Of a stretch of DNA of 64,000 bases, positions 28,286-37,919 are shown piece after piece. The notes beneath the pieces are model-generated. The model ran no database searches. It saw nothing but the letters and a program-made list of their open reading frames with translations, and had not been told where the DNA came from. The stretch comes from Streptomyces sp. NBC_00457 (GTDB lineage: Bacteria; Actinomycetota; Actinomycetes; Streptomycetales; Streptomycetaceae), in assembly GCF_036014015.1 (NCBI RefSeq), contig NZ_CP107905.1, positions 3,348,001 to 3,412,000 of the forward strand. Direction: 5' to 3'. Numbering within the stretch: position 1 is the stretch's first letter; each line of letters begins with the position of its first letter. Made by a program: the position numbers and the translations under genes.

Positions 28286-29596
28286 TTACGCTCGGGCCCA
28301 GCGTTGGTTGACGCCGGTGTGGCAGCTCCACACGATCACCGCAGCGCCGTTGGCGGTGCTGCCGCCGTTGACGTCCAGGCAGAGTCCGGTCTGGACGTTG
28401 CTGACGGTTCCGTCGGTGTTCACATTCCATTGCTGGTTCGCGCCGCCGGTGCAGTCCCAGATCCGTGCTCGGGCGCCGGAGGCGGCGTTGCTCGGCACGT
28501 CCAGGCATCTGCCCATCACCCGCAGGGTCTGTCCGGTCTGAATGAACTGCTGGTTGGTGCCGGTGTGGCAGTCCCAGATGATCATCGGGGCATCGTTGGA
28601 CGAGCTGGCACCGCTGACGTCCAGGCATCGGTCGGCGGACTGGCTGCGCAGCCGGAATGTGGTCGGGGTCGGGGTCGGGTCAGCACCCGTGAAGAAGCTC
28701 CAGACCTCTTCCTTGACCCAGCTCCTGGCGCCGCTCTCACAGCCGGCGCACCCGTCCACGGGGCCTTGCTGGTGGCCTCCGTCGAACGCGGCCCAGACGA
28801 CCGGATACCCCTCTCGGCAACCCGAGTAGGCGGTGGTGATGTGGGTGCGGCTGCCCGGCGCGGGCTCCGGCGGGTTCTGGGGAGTACAGCCGTTGTTCCT
28901 GACGAACCTGTCCCGCATCCCGCGACCGGCGCCGATGTTGTCGTTGATGCCGTGGATTCCCATGTACGCGAAGGGCTGGGTGCCCCCGCTGCACCCGCTG
29001 ATCCCCCCGGGCGCGGCTATCGCGGCGACCGCACGGAAAACGTCCGGCCTGGCACAGGCGAGTGCGTAGCTCATGGCTCCGCCGTAGCTGAACCCGAGGG
29101 CGAAGCGCTGCGCGGTGTCGACACAGAGGTCGTTCTCGATACGCCTGATCATGTCGTCGACGAAGGTCACGTCCTCGCCACCGGAGTTGCCCCAGCCGTT
29201 GTTGATGCCCTGCGGAGCAACGAAGATCGCGCTGTTGTTCGCCAGGCGCCGGAGTCCGTAGTGGGCATAGACATCGCCATCGCTTCCGCCGCCGGCGACT
29301 TGCCCGGCGGTGCCGCCCAACCAGTGGAATCCGAAGACCAATCGATATTGGCGGGTGTTGTCGTAGTTCTCAGGGATGCTCAGGATGAAGGAGCGATTCT
29401 TACCGCCGCTTTGAATCGTGTGCGTACCGTTCGTCAGTGTGGGGGCACGTCCGCATCCGGCAGTCCCCGCACGTGTGTCCCCGGCGGTGGGCGACGTGCC
29501 GGCCGCAGCGCTGACTCCTGCCACGCCGGCCATGGCAAGAGCGAGCAATGCCGCTACCACGGCTCGCCAAGCAAACAATCTATGGATCGACATCAT
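28286..29596 (-). CDS. Secreted PHB-depolymerase/feruloyl-esterase-like enzyme with CBM13 lectin
   Basis: 436 residues. A signal peptide (about 1-32) is followed by an alpha/beta-hydrolase domain (about 45-300) beginning [20 protein letters not shown], with the nucleophile Ser in GFSYGG, an oxyanion region [11 protein letters not shown], and the catalytic His in FDGGHQ. A proline-threonine linker leads to a ricin-type CBM13 trefoil (about 310-436) with repeated QxW words: TNQQF, ANQQW and VNQRW. It probably removes acyl or feruloyl groups from plant polysaccharide. The start overlaps the GH95 stop (ATGA), so both are one operon; GGGAG precedes the paired ATGs. Confidence 0.85.
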   Translation of the reverse strand: MMSIHRLFAWRAVVAALLALAMAGVAGVSAAAGTSPTAGDTRAGTAGCGRAPTLTNGTHTIQSGGKNRSFILSIPENYDNTRQYRLVFGFHWLGGTAGQVAGGGSDGDVYAHYGLRRLANNSAIFVAPQGINNGWGNSGGEDVTFVDDMIRRIENDLCVDTAQRFALGFSYGGAMSYALACARPDVFRAVAAIAAPGGISGCSGGTQPFAYMGIHGINDNIGAGRGMRDRFVRNNGCTPQNPPEPAPGSRTHITTAYSGCREGYPVVWAAFDGGHQQGPVDGCAGCESGARSWVKEEVWSFFTGADPTPTPTTFRLRSQSADRCLDVSGASSSNDAPMIIWDCHTGTNQQFIQTGQTLRVMGRCLDVPSNAASGARARIWDCTGGANQQWNVNTDGTVSNVQTGLCLDVNGGSTANGAAVIVWSCHTGVNQRWARA

Positions 29597-32514
29597 GCGA
29601 CTCCCTCGCTGCTCGGTGACATGGCTCTGCCTGGTTGGTCGGGCCGCAGTTCGCCCTGGGGCTGGATGCGGTGGAGTTGGAATCGCTGGTTGGTGCTACC
29701 GGTGGCTGCCCACTGGGAGATGCGGGCTCCGTCGGCGGTGGAGGCCTCCCACACGTCCAGGGCGAGGCCGCTCTGCCGGTTGACCAGACTGATCACGCCA
29801 CCGCCGTGGTCGACTGTCCGCCACTGCTGGCCGGCGGCGTTGGTGTCCGGCTGCTGGGTGATGTCGGCGCCGCTGCTGCTACTGGCGGCGTGCAGGACCA
29901 GACCACTGTGCCCAAGCCGGATCTTGTAGTGCCCGCCGTCGGAGGGCAGGAACTCGAAGTGCTGGTTGAGACCGGCGGTGATCTGCCACTGGATCAGCCG
30001 CGCACCGGCGGCCGTGGACGCACCGTTGATGTCGGCAGCCTTGCCGCTGTGCTGGGCCACCAGCCGATAGGCCACGCCGGCCTCCACCGGCCCCGACCTG
30101 AGTGCGGACGCGCGATAGGTGGTGCCGGCCTGGCCGGCGAACTCGATGAGATCGGCCTCGAGCCGCTTCGGCTGGACCGGCTCGCCGCTCGAAGCGTCCT
30201 GCAGCGTGAAGTCGCCGGTGAAGATCCGACTGCGCACCCGGACGGCACCGGTTCGGTCGGGTGTGACGACGAACACGATCCGGCCGCTGCTCCACTCGGC
30301 GCCGACGGTGTATCCGCCGCGGCCGCGCAGTCCGCTCACGCCTCCGGTGGGCCAGGCGGCCGGCAGGGCCGGTAGCACGTGCAGTTCGCCGTTGTGGCTC
30401 TGCAACAGCATCTCCGCGATGCCCGAGGTGGCGCCGAAGTTGCCGTCGATCTGGAACGGTGGGTGCAGGTCGAACATGTTGGGCGCGAGCCGGTCCGTCC
30501 GCACCAGGTCCCGGATCAGCTTGTGGGCCCGGGCGCCGTCCTCCATCCGTGCCCAGAAGTTGATCTTCCACGCGAGCGACCATCCCGTCCCGTCGTCACC
30601 GCGCAGTTCCAGCGTCCGCCGCGCGGCCTCGTGCAACTGGGGTGTCCCGCGCCTGGTGATCTGGTTGCTCGGATGCAGACCGTACAGGTGGGAGACGTGC
30701 CGGTGAGTCCGCTCGGTCTCCACCCAGTCGGCCAGCCACTCCTGGATATTGCCCCTGGAGCCGACCCGCGTCGGCGCCAGCCGGTCCCGGGCCGCCAGTG
30801 CCTGAGCGCGGAAGGTGGCGTCCACGCCGAGGACTTCGCCGGCGCGGGCGACGCTGTTGAAGAGGTCGCGCAGGATCTGGTTGTCCATGGTGGGCCCGGC
30901 GCAGACGGTGGCGTTCGCGTGGTGAGCGAGTTCCGGAGAGTTCGACGGGTTGGTGACCAGGTGTCCGAGCGTCGGGTGGGCGACCAGGGTGTCGAGGAAG
31001 AACTGGGCGGCGCCCTTCAGGGCCGAATAGTTCGAGCGGAGGAAGTCGTTGTCACCGGTGAACAGGTAGTGGTCCCAGATCAAGGTGGCCAGCCACGCGC
31101 CACCGGTCTGCCACATCCCCCACTGCGCTCCGTCGACGACCGAGGCGCCCCGCCACGCGTCGGTGTTGTGATGCGTCACCCAGCCGCCGGCGCCGTACTG
31201 CGCCTGGGCCACCCGGGCGCCGGTCACGGTCAGGTCGTTGATCATGTCGAAGACCGGGAGGAAGCATTCGGACAGGTTCGTCGTGTCGGCGGGCCAGTAG
31301 TTCATCGGCAGGTTGGCGTTGATGGTGAACTTCGAGTCCCAGGACGGAGCCATCTGGTCGTTCCAGATGCCCTGCAGGTTCGCCGGCTGGGTGCCCGGCC
31401 GCGAGGACGAGATGAGCAGATAGCGGCCGAACTGGAATAACAGGGCGGAAAACTGCGGGTCGTTCACTTGCGCGTGCTGTGCGATCCGTACGTCGGTCGG
31501 CTGGTCGGCCGCCGTCGTACGTCCCAGATCGACCGACACCCGGTTGAACAGCGCCTGATAGTCGGCGAGATGCCGGCTGCGTAGTTCGTCGATGCCGATG
31601 TTGCGGGCAGCGTTGAGGCGGCTCCGCGCGATCCCCTGGTAGTCGCCGTCGACGTTCCGGAAGTTGATGTAGCTGGAGCCGATCGACACCAGCAGCGTCA
31701 CGCTGGTGGCGCCGGAGACCCGCAGCGTGCCGCCCGAGCTGCTGACCGTGCCGCCCGTCACGGCGGCATTGGCCAGGGCGAGGAACCGGACCCGCCCGGC
31801 GATGCCCTCCATGGTGGCGGAAATGCCGTCGAGGGCGATCGTGGCCCCGTCCGGGCTGGACACCGTAGTCCGTTGTGGACTGTCGAATGTGGCGTTGAAG
31901 GTGATGGAGTTGGCCCGGTCGGCCGTCAGCCGGACCACGATCACCTGGTCAGGTGCGCTGGCGAACACCTCACGCTGGTACCGCACGCCGTTCAGCGCGT
32001 AGGTCGTGATGGCCGTGGCGGTGGTGAGGTCGAGCGTCCGGTTGTACTGCGACGCACCGGTAGCGCTGCCGAAGGAGAGCAGAAGGTTTCCGACCGGCTG
32101 GTAGGCCAGCTGTCCGGCCGGGCTGCCCAGCATCGTCTGATTGATCAGGTCCTGCGCCGGCCCCCACTGATCCGCGAAGACCCGCCGCCGGATCTCCGCG
32201 ATGTTGGCCGCGCCGCGGATGTTGGCGGAGTCGTACGGACCGCCGGCCCAGACGGTGTCCTCGTTGAGCTGCAGCCGTTCGGTGTCGACGTTGCCGAACA
32301 CCATCGCGCCGAGGCGTCCGTTGCCGATCGGCAGTGCCCGCAGCCAGTCCGCGCCGGCCGGCTTGTCGTACCACAGGGCGAGGTCGCCCGCGGCCAGAAC
32401 CTCCGGCGGCGCGGCCGAGCCGCTCCGGGCAATGGCCGTCCACCCAGCCGGCACGATCCCTGCTCCAGCCGCCGCCCCGGCGGCGAGAAACCGTCTGCGT
32501 GTCACCTCGGACAT
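29593..32514 (-). CDS. Secreted GH95 alpha-L-fucosidase/galactosidase with CBM13 lectin
   Basis: 973 residues. The N-terminus [15 protein letters not shown] is a Tat signal. Domains are an N-terminal beta-sandwich (about 40-290), a helical (alpha/alpha)6 barrel (about 330-700), a C-terminal sheet, and a ricin-type CBM13 (about 815-950). Residues corresponding to the GH95 active site are visible: Asn399 and Asn401 in [10 protein letters not shown], Glu528 in NPSNSPE, and Asp690 in IDGNFGA. It removes terminal alpha-L-fucose or alpha-L-galactose from xyloglucan or similar glycans. Codon 359 is TTA (31438-31440), predicting bldA dependence. Co-operonic with the esterase. Confidence 0.9.
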   Translation of the reverse strand: MSEVTRRRFLAAGAAAGAGIVPAGWTAIARSGSAAPPEVLAAGDLALWYDKPAGADWLRALPIGNGRLGAMVFGNVDTERLQLNEDTVWAGGPYDSANIRGAANIAEIRRRVFADQWGPAQDLINQTMLGSPAGQLAYQPVGNLLLSFGSATGASQYNRTLDLTTATAITTYALNGVRYQREVFASAPDQVIVVRLTADRANSITFNATFDSPQRTTVSSPDGATIALDGISATMEGIAGRVRFLALANAAVTGGTVSSSGGTLRVSGATSVTLLVSIGSSYINFRNVDGDYQGIARSRLNAARNIGIDELRSRHLADYQALFNRVSVDLGRTTAADQPTDVRIAQHAQVNDPQFSALLFQFGRYLLISSSRPGTQPANLQGIWNDQMAPSWDSKFTINANLPMNYWPADTTNLSECFLPVFDMINDLTVTGARVAQAQYGAGGWVTHHNTDAWRGASVVDGAQWGMWQTGGAWLATLIWDHYLFTGDNDFLRSNYSALKGAAQFFLDTLVAHPTLGHLVTNPSNSPELAHHANATVCAGPTMDNQILRDLFNSVARAGEVLGVDATFRAQALAARDRLAPTRVGSRGNIQEWLADWVETERTHRHVSHLYGLHPSNQITRRGTPQLHEAARRTLELRGDDGTGWSLAWKINFWARMEDGARAHKLIRDLVRTDRLAPNMFDLHPPFQIDGNFGATSGIAEMLLQSHNGELHVLPALPAAWPTGGVSGLRGRGGYTVGAEWSSGRIVFVVTPDRTGAVRVRSRIFTGDFTLQDASSGEPVQPKRLEADLIEFAGQAGTTYRASALRSGPVEAGVAYRLVAQHSGKAADINGASTAAGARLIQWQITAGLNQHFEFLPSDGGHYKIRLGHSGLVLHAASSSSGADITQQPDTNAAGQQWRTVDHGGGVISLVNRQSGLALDVWEASTADGARISQWAATGSTNQRFQLHRIQPQGELRPDQPGRAMSPSSEGVA

Positions 32515-32736
32515 GTCGTTCTCCCTTCACGGACTGGAACAGGTCACTGACTTTGGTGCGCCGGCTTGCGAACGAACGCCGGCGCCTCGGGCGCTCGGAT
32601 CAGCCGGGGCGTCCGGTAGCTCGGCTCTGCCGCACCGACGCCCGGCGGCGGCGAACGGGTCTACGCTCTCCGACGGTCGCGCCGCGACCCGCTGAACGAC
32701 CCTGGTGGGCCACCGCGGAGGCGGCGAGCGAGTGCC

Positions 32737-32832
32737 GGGCAGGTCAAAGGCGACCGCGCCGAGCGACCCGTTGATCTCCGCACGGAGCGCGTTCTTGCGC
32801 CCGGTGGCGAACCTCGTCGCCGCGTAGAACAG
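32737..32832 (-). pseudogene. Remnant of Gfo/Idh/MocA sugar oxidoreductase
   Basis: In the 390-bp gap 32515-32905 one minus-strand frame reads ATRFATGRKNALRAEINGS then GAVAFDL, which is the C-terminal signature region of Gfo/Idh/MocA-type dehydrogenases. Nothing before or after it continues the family, so only about 30 residues survive. Such enzymes oxidise sugars at C3 in keto-glycoside pathways, so an intact copy may once have stood here. I see no gene in the rest of the gap. Confidence 0.5.
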
Positions 32833-32905
32833 AACGACCCTTGAACTGCCGGCAGACCGTCTGCTGTGGCGTCGTTGTTGCCATCGGCTCGGCCGCGGCC
32901 GGCGG

Positions 32906-34384
32906 TCACCTGCCACCGTGTCCGCCGAGTCGGGCGTCGCGTCGCGCGTCAGTGTTCTGGATCTGCCATCTCTGGTTGTCGCCGCCCCAGCACGCCCACA
33001 GCTGCACCTTGAAGGTGGCGGTGTTCACGTCGAGGCAGAGGCCGGAGTGAACGCTGCGGATGGTGCCGTCAGCGCCCACCGTCCAACGCTGGTTGTCGCC
33101 GCCGTTACACGCCCACGTGCCGACCACGGTGCCGTTCGTCGTCCCGCTGTTGTACGCGTCCAGGCACTTCTGGCCCCCAAGTGCGGTGATCTGTCCGGCC
33201 GTCAAGGTCCACTGCTGGCCAACCGTGTTGGCGCAGGTGTACGCCTGGACCTGGATGTTCGCCGTGGTCCCGCCGGGGATGTCCAGACAGCGCCCGGTGC
33301 TGACGTTCCGCAGCACGCTGGTCGGGGCCGGGACGTCGCCATCCAAGCCCCAGCCGTATCTGAGGCGCTCGCGGCCGCCGGCGCTGGGGGTGCTGAGCGT
33401 GAGGTTGGTACCGGTGCCGTGCAGTTTCTGCATGGCATACCAGTCGTCGCCCTGGCCGGCGCGTATCTTCCCGCCCAGCCCGGGCCAGTAGATGGAGCCG
33501 ATCCGCAGTTCCCGGAGCACCGTGGTGGTGGCCCGGAAGTAGCGCACGAAGTTGTCGGTGCTGCCGGCGTCGTGGTAGTTGAGCCCGGTATCCATCGGCG
33601 CGCCGAACTCGTCGACGACAGTGCGGTCGGCGCAGGAGCCGATCGCGTTCCGCAGGTACGCCACCCACTCGTCGTAGGTCTTCGCGCCGCTGAAGAACGT
33701 GTAATGGTGCAGCGACAGGAACGTCCCGTCAAGGCGGCGGTCGGCGCACATCGATGTGATGTCGGTGTTCAGGCCGGCGCCGCTGACGAAGATGCGGTTC
33801 CGCGGAATCGACGGGCGGCTGCTGATCCAGTTACTCACCACGTTCGCCCACTCGCCGGCGCTGTGTCCCCCCGGTTCGTTCATCGGCTCGAAGTAGACGA
33901 GGCTGTTGGTGCCGTACCGGGCAAGCACGGTGTTCCACATGGTGTCGAAGGCGCTCGGGTCGACGATGCGACCGCCGCGGGCGGCCACCCCGTCCTCCCA
34001 GTAGGACAGGACGACCTTGAATCCCTTCGCGGTGGCTGCGTCTATCGCGCCCGTGTACGCGCTCCACCAGCTCGTCCCGACTGTGTAGGTGTTGATCGGG
34101 AGCCGAACGGTGTTGGCGTCGAGGTTGTTCTCGAAGCCGGTGTAGATGGCGTTGGCTTTCGCCACGACCGTCTGGTAGCTGTCGGAGCCGCTCAATCCGT
34201 GCAGGACCAGCGGTCCACCGTGGAAGTTGTCACCGAGCCGGGCCCAGTTGACGCCGCGGAACTGGGCGGTGTCGGCGGCGGCCGGCGAGGCTCCCTGGTG
34301 CTCGACGACCACGGGCGCGCTGAGAGCGGTCAGGATGCAGGCGAGCGCCCGGGCGAGGTAGCGCCGGCGATGGGTGTGCGGCAT
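32906..34384 (-). CDS. Secreted GH5 glycoside hydrolase with CBM13 lectin
   Basis: 492 residues from ATG 34384, which has GAAGG upstream; the frame extends 49 codons further 5' without a ribosome site. A basic signal peptide (MPHTHRRRYLARAL) is followed by a GH5 barrel with acid/base Glu170 in YFEPMNEPGG and nucleophile Glu259 in VVDEFGAPMD. It shares FRGVNWARLGDN, GAIDAATAKGFKV and GSIYWPGLGG with the GH5 at 27047-28084, so they are paralogues. A CBM13 trefoil covers about 360-480, with GQQW, DNQRW and DNQRW words, and a charged tail ends the protein. Confidence 0.87.
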   Translation of the reverse strand: MPHTHRRRYLARALACILTALSAPVVVEHQGASPAAADTAQFRGVNWARLGDNFHGGPLVLHGLSGSDSYQTVVAKANAIYTGFENNLDANTVRLPINTYTVGTSWWSAYTGAIDAATAKGFKVVLSYWEDGVAARGGRIVDPSAFDTMWNTVLARYGTNSLVYFEPMNEPGGHSAGEWANVVSNWISSRPSIPRNRIFVSGAGLNTDITSMCADRRLDGTFLSLHHYTFFSGAKTYDEWVAYLRNAIGSCADRTVVDEFGAPMDTGLNYHDAGSTDNFVRYFRATTTVLRELRIGSIYWPGLGGKIRAGQGDDWYAMQKLHGTGTNLTLSTPSAGGRERLRYGWGLDGDVPAPTSVLRNVSTGRCLDIPGGTTANIQVQAYTCANTVGQQWTLTAGQITALGGQKCLDAYNSGTTNGTVVGTWACNGGDNQRWTVGADGTIRSVHSGLCLDVNTATFKVQLWACWGGDNQRWQIQNTDARRDARLGGHGGR

Positions 34385-34968
34385 GGTCGTGCCTTCCCGG
34401 TTTGCGGTGTGGTCACGTCTGCGCTGTGCATGATCTGTTGACCTCGGCCGCCTGCCGGCAGCCGGCCGAGCCGGCGCGGAGCTTGCCCTCTCCGCGCCGG
34501 CCCCCTCCCAGATCGCTCGCGCAGCGAGCATGTCAGCGTCATGCCGCTGCCGTTGGCGCCTGGAAAGCCTCGGTGAGTTGCCCCATCCGCCGCGGCGGAT
34601 CAGCCGAGTGCACGAATTCGCTCATCACCGGCACCCTTCGAAGTCGGAGCCACTTAACTGTGTTGACATCAGCAATCCGTAGATCGCTTTTGGCTTCCGC
34701 TTTCACAGGTCATGAATGAGGCACGTTATGCGTCGACGACCAGAAGATTGTCAGATCGCCATGGTCCAATCAAGAGGGAGTCGTCGATACATGTGGGCCT
34801 TGGCCGTCGTGCAACTAACCGAAGAAGCGGGACTATTGGCGGCCACCCCTCATAACCATTTCAGGCGGCGAATTGGAGTGGCGGACGCGTGTAAATCACG
34901 GCAGTTTTTGTTATCGGCGGCCGGCTTGAACAGTCGCAGTCGCCGTAGTGCCGAAAAGCACGGTGACG
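34385..34968. other. 584-bp intergenic region with a possible 28-codon reading frame
   Basis: GC content drops here compared with flanking genes. A minus-strand frame from ATG 34625 to 34539 (MSEFVHSADPPRRMGQLTEAF and seven more residues) has AAGGGTG upstream and could be a small peptide or the stub of a deleted gene. The palindrome CCGCCGCGGCGG lies inside it. A TTGACA word on the plus strand at about 34660 has no matching -10. Nothing else is supported. Confidence 0.3.
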
Positions 34969-35925
34969 TCACCGAACGCGAAGACTTGGGTGCCGACTCA
35001 AGCGGCCCTCAGGCGAGTTCGCCGACATCACGACGGCGACCAGCGGGGCGGGGAGCAGCGCCAGGGCGACGATCAGCCGCTCAAGGGGCACCAGTTCGTC
35101 GGCGGTCCGGCCGCAGTCCGCACAGGATCGGGTGTGCCGGGTGATGCGCTTACGCCACAGCGTGCTCGGTACGCCGTCCCAGCCCCCCAGCGCGGCGGTC
35201 AGCAGTGGGCACCGGGGGCTGGCTTCCAGCGCGGCGACGAGTGACCGGCTCAGCTCCAGCTGGTTGCGCATCCGCTGGACGCGCACACCCGCGTGAGCGA
35301 CGCTCGTCCCCAGCGCCGCCGCGAGCTCCGCCCTCGTCAGCCGGCCCGCGGTCTCCAGCCACCACAGCGACAGCAGCGCCCGGGCGTCCGGGTCGAGCCA
35401 TCGACTGGCGCGTACGGTCTTTCGGCGATGACCGGACAGCTCGACGTGGATCAGGGCCAGGTTCTCGGCGTCGGCGTCCGGCGGGTCGGCCATCTCGTCG
35501 AGGGGGGCCGTCCGTTCGGCGTCCGCCTGCCGCCGGTGCAGATGGGTGCTGATCTGTCGTGTCGCGATCGTGGCCAGCCAGGGCCGGAAGCACTCCGGGG
35601 CGCGCAGCGTGCGCAGCTCAGGAAGTGCCCGCAGCATCGTCTCCTGCACCACGTCGTCGACGTCCGCAAGCTCACCCAGTGCCCTGCGCACGATCGCGTA
35701 TACCAGCGGCAGGTACGTCGCGGCCAGGTCGTCGAGCGCTCGTGGATCGCCGGCCTGTGCGGCGACGACCAGGCTCGTCTCATCGGCTCGGCCGGCTCGC
35801 CTCACGAGCCCATACACGTTGCCTCGGGCGAGGCCGCCCCAGGTGCCGCGGACATCGCCACCCTCGGTTTCGCACGCACGATCGACTCGGGCGCGGCCGG
35901 CTGGTAATGCTGGGCCGCCCATCAT
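34969..35925 (-). CDS. ECF sigma factor, truncated paralogue of the membrane-fused type
   Basis: 318 residues from ATG 35925; GTG 35817 (VYGLVRRAGRADE), preceded by GAGG, is an alternative start closer to the sigma domain. Region 2 reads LPLVYAIVRRALGELADVDDVVQETMLRAL and region 4 reads LTRAELAAALGTSVAHAGVRVQRM. A HTRSCADC zinc-binding motif and the start of a membrane helix (ERLIVALALLPAPLVAVVM) parallel the protein at 20328-21998. This one then stops after SANSPEGRLSRHPSLRVR, lacking the external sensor domain. It may be a degraded copy or a constitutive regulator of the neighbouring hydrolase genes. Its start overlaps the SDR remnant stop. Confidence 0.75.
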   Translation of the reverse strand: MMGGPALPAGRARVDRACETEGGDVRGTWGGLARGNVYGLVRRAGRADETSLVVAAQAGDPRALDDLAATYLPLVYAIVRRALGELADVDDVVQETMLRALPELRTLRAPECFRPWLATIATRQISTHLHRRQADAERTAPLDEMADPPDADAENLALIHVELSGHRRKTVRASRWLDPDARALLSLWWLETAGRLTRAELAAALGTSVAHAGVRVQRMRNQLELSRSLVAALEASPRCPLLTAALGGWDGVPSTLWRKRITRHTRSCADCGRTADELVPLERLIVALALLPAPLVAVVMSANSPEGRLSRHPSLRVR

Positions 35926-36152
35926 CGCCCCAGCCGTCCGCCATCAACGGGAAGAACGATGCCGTTGACACAGTCCGACGCCGGGGAGGCGTGGAACACC
36001 GTGGCCCCGGCGAAATCGTCGGCGCGTCTCCTGCGACCGGCCTGAATCCGGTCAAGGAGCGCCTGGTCGCGCTGGGGGTCCGCGCGTAACGCCTCGGCGA
36101 CCCGGCTCTCGATCTCGAGGGTGCGGGCCCCGCGGTGGACAACCGCTTTCAT
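35922..36152 (-). pseudogene. Chimeric remnant: alcohol-dehydrogenase N-terminus joined to SDR C-terminus
   Basis: 76 residues from ATG 36152 with GGAGGA upstream. The opening MKAVVHRGARTLEIESR is the N-terminus of a zinc alcohol dehydrogenase. The remainder, ALRADPQRDQALLDRI and DDFAGATVFHASPASDCVNG then VLPVDGGRLGR, is the C-terminus of a KduD/gluconate-dehydrogenase-like short-chain dehydrogenase. No catalytic Tyr-x-x-x-Lys remains. A TTA codon is present. The reading frame survives but the protein cannot be a working dehydrogenase. Confidence 0.7.
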
Positions 36153-36595
36153 CGATCCTCCATCCCTATGGTGTCGAACGTGCCTTCCGCGGTGGAGCGG
36201 CATGGTCCAGGGGTGACCGCGAACAGCCGCCGGCCGGCTTGCTCCGGCTCGACGCCTCCCGCCGCGATCAGCGGGCGGAACTGCTCGGGGCCGGTGAGGT
36301 CCTCCCCACTGGCGACCGCTGTCCGTACGCCACGGCTGACAGCGGCCGGGCCATCGGCGTCCCAGCGCCGGATCGGCTCCTCGATCCAGGTCAGGTCGAG
36401 TGTGCGTGCCGATTCACCGACGTGGCGTACCGCCTGCTTGCGGCTCCAGGACTCGAGCAACAGCCGGTGCCGGTCACGCTCGATGTCCAGGCCGGAGGCG
36501 TAGGCGTTGATGTCCCACAACGCCGTGCCGAACACCACGCCGGCATGCCCGGCTTCCACGTCAGGGCCGCTGCCACCAGAACCAATGGGTGACAT
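36149..36595 (-). pseudogene. Remnant of enolase-superfamily sugar-acid dehydratase
   Basis: About 148 residues. SGLDIERDRHRLLLESW, RKQAVRHVGESARTLDL, TWIEEPIRRWDADGPAAVS and SGEDLTGPEQFRPLIAAGGV are characteristic of the mandelate-racemase/muconate-lactonising half of L-fuconate or L-rhamnonate dehydratases (EEP and GE metal ligands). The N-terminal capping domain and the C-terminal barrel strands are missing, and the end (EQAGRRLFAVTPG) looks like another sequence. Its stop still overlaps the next remnant's ATG, preserving the old operon coupling. Confidence 0.65.
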
Positions 36596-36599
36596 GGCC

Positions 36600-36923
36600 T
36601 CAGCCCGCCTGGTCGGACGCCGCCGGCTGCTTGGCCGGCGCGTCGACCGTGACCGATCCACTCAGCAGTTGCTGAGACAGCCGCCCCATCAGGTCTGCGG
36701 GCTTGCCACGGTCGAGCTCGGACACGGTGGTGGCGACGGCCGGTCCACCGCTCGAGACGTCCACGGTGCGGTCGGCGGCGACCTTGGGGTCCTTGGTCCA
36801 CTTCGCGACGGCGTAGCCGATGCCGGCGTCGAGCACGACGAGCTTGCCCTGCGGACCACCGGACGCCGAATCCGAGTCGGAGACGCTTCCGCAGCTCGCC
36901 GCCCACAGTGTCCGCTGCTTCAT
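36600..36923 (-). pseudogene. Internally deleted sugar-binding protein remnant
   Basis: 107 residues from ATG 36923 with AGGAG upstream. The N-terminus (MKQRTLWAASCGS, then a Ser/Asp/Gly stretch and GKLVV) resembles a lipoprotein signal region of a family-1 extracellular solute-binding protein. The rest (KWTKDPKVAADRT, GGPAVATTVSEL, LMGRLSQQLLSGSVTVD) matches the C-terminus of the same family. The 300 or so middle residues are absent, so this is probably an in-frame deletion product. Confidence 0.55.
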
Positions 36924-36980
36924 TGCTGCCCCACTCCTGAGGTGACCGGCTGTCCGGCAGTTGAGGTTGAGGAGGAACGC

Positions 36981-37038
36981 AACTCGTATGACATAGGTAA
37001 CTCGTATGACGTATGACGTCAACCGGATGCCCTATAGT
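36981..37038. promoter_or_regulatory. Repeated operator-like motif and promoter upstream of the GntR gene
   Basis: AACTCGTATGAC occurs at 36981-36992 and 36999-37010, and GTATGAC again at 37011-37017, running into TGACGTCA. A plus-strand TATAGT (37033-37038) fits a -10 element, placing its -35 region inside the repeats. The region separates the decayed minus-strand operon from the GntR gene, the usual place for autoregulatory binding by a FadR-type repressor. Confidence 0.5.
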
Positions 37039-37079
37039 TGGCGAGCATTCGTGGTAAGGCACGGATCCCGGGGGTTGTC

Positions 37080-37850
37080 ATGACGGCAGTACCGCAGTCA
37101 TCGGCAGAGGCCTCGCAGGCCCCCGCCTGGAGCCGGCGCCCGGCGAACCTTGCCGCCGCGGTCACGGCTGAGCTGGTGGAGCGGATCGTCCGTGGAGTCC
37201 ATCCGTCCGGTTCGCCGCTACCCCCCGAGCCCGTGCTCTGCGAGACCTTCTCGGTCAGCCGCACCGTGGTCCGCGAGGCGGTGAAGGTTCTTCAGGAGAA
37301 GGGGCTGGTGCAGATCCGCCAAGGCACCGGCACGATGGTTACCCCGCCGGCGATGTGGAACATGCTTGACGAGCTGGTCCTCGGCGCCACCATCGCCGGA
37401 GACGAGAGCCTGGCCGTCCTCGATCACCTCGTCGCGACCCGCCGCGTGCTGGAGTCCGATATGGCCAACGTGGCCGCCCGCCTGGCGAACGCCGAGGTGA
37501 TCGACCAGCTGCGCAGTCTGGTGGAGCGGATGGATGAGCTCGTCGACGACCCCGCTTCGTACCACGAAGAGGACCGGGCGTTCCACGACACCGTCATGCA
37601 GGCGTCGGGGAACCGCATCAGCCGAGCCGTGGTCCGTTCGCTGGAGCGCCAGGTCATCAACTCCGCCCGTTACATGGGCCGAACCGGCCGCGCCTTCTGC
37701 GTCACGTCCAACCAGGGCCATCGGCGCATCTACGAGCGGATCGCCGCGCACGACCCCAAGGGTGCGGCGGAGGCGATGTTCACCCACATCACCGAGGCGT
37801 GGGTGGTGCGCCGCAGCGGGCCGGGCGAGCCGACCGCGCTGCGACGTTAG
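37080..37850 (+). CDS. GntR-family (FadR-type) transcriptional regulator
   Basis: 256 residues from ATG 37080. The winged helix (about 20-90) includes AAAVTAELVERIVRGVHPSGSPLPPE and FSVSRTVVREAVKVLQEKGLV, then RQGTGTMVTPP. The FCD effector domain (about 105-245) has LVATRRVLESDMA, RAFHDTVMQASGN (His metal ligand) and GHRRIYERIAAHDP. FCD regulators commonly sense sugar acids such as galactonate, gluconate or fuconate. The adjacent divergent remnants belong to exactly that type of pathway, so this repressor may now lack its original target and could act on other island genes. Confidence 0.9.
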   Translation: MTAVPQSSAEASQAPAWSRRPANLAAAVTAELVERIVRGVHPSGSPLPPEPVLCETFSVSRTVVREAVKVLQEKGLVQIRQGTGTMVTPPAMWNMLDELVLGATIAGDESLAVLDHLVATRRVLESDMANVAARLANAEVIDQLRSLVERMDELVDDPASYHEEDRAFHDTVMQASGNRISRAVVRSLERQVINSARYMGRTGRAFCVTSNQGHRRIYERIAAHDPKGAAEAMFTHITEAWVVRRSGPGEPTALRR

Positions 37851-37919
37851 AGGATGGTGCTGCTGACGACTTCACCTGTCGGGGCCTGTCTCAAAAGGAG
37901 CGGATAGGCGTTGATTCCG

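Noticed and set aside
34716..35144. Plus-strand 142-codon frame in the gap before the second sigma factor
   Set aside because: It runs antisense into the sigma gene, shows no motif, and has no convincing ribosome site.
36981..37017. Short GTATGAC repeats considered as a CRISPR-like array
   Set aside because: Only three 7-12 bp copies with irregular spacing and no cas genes; an operator is far more likely.
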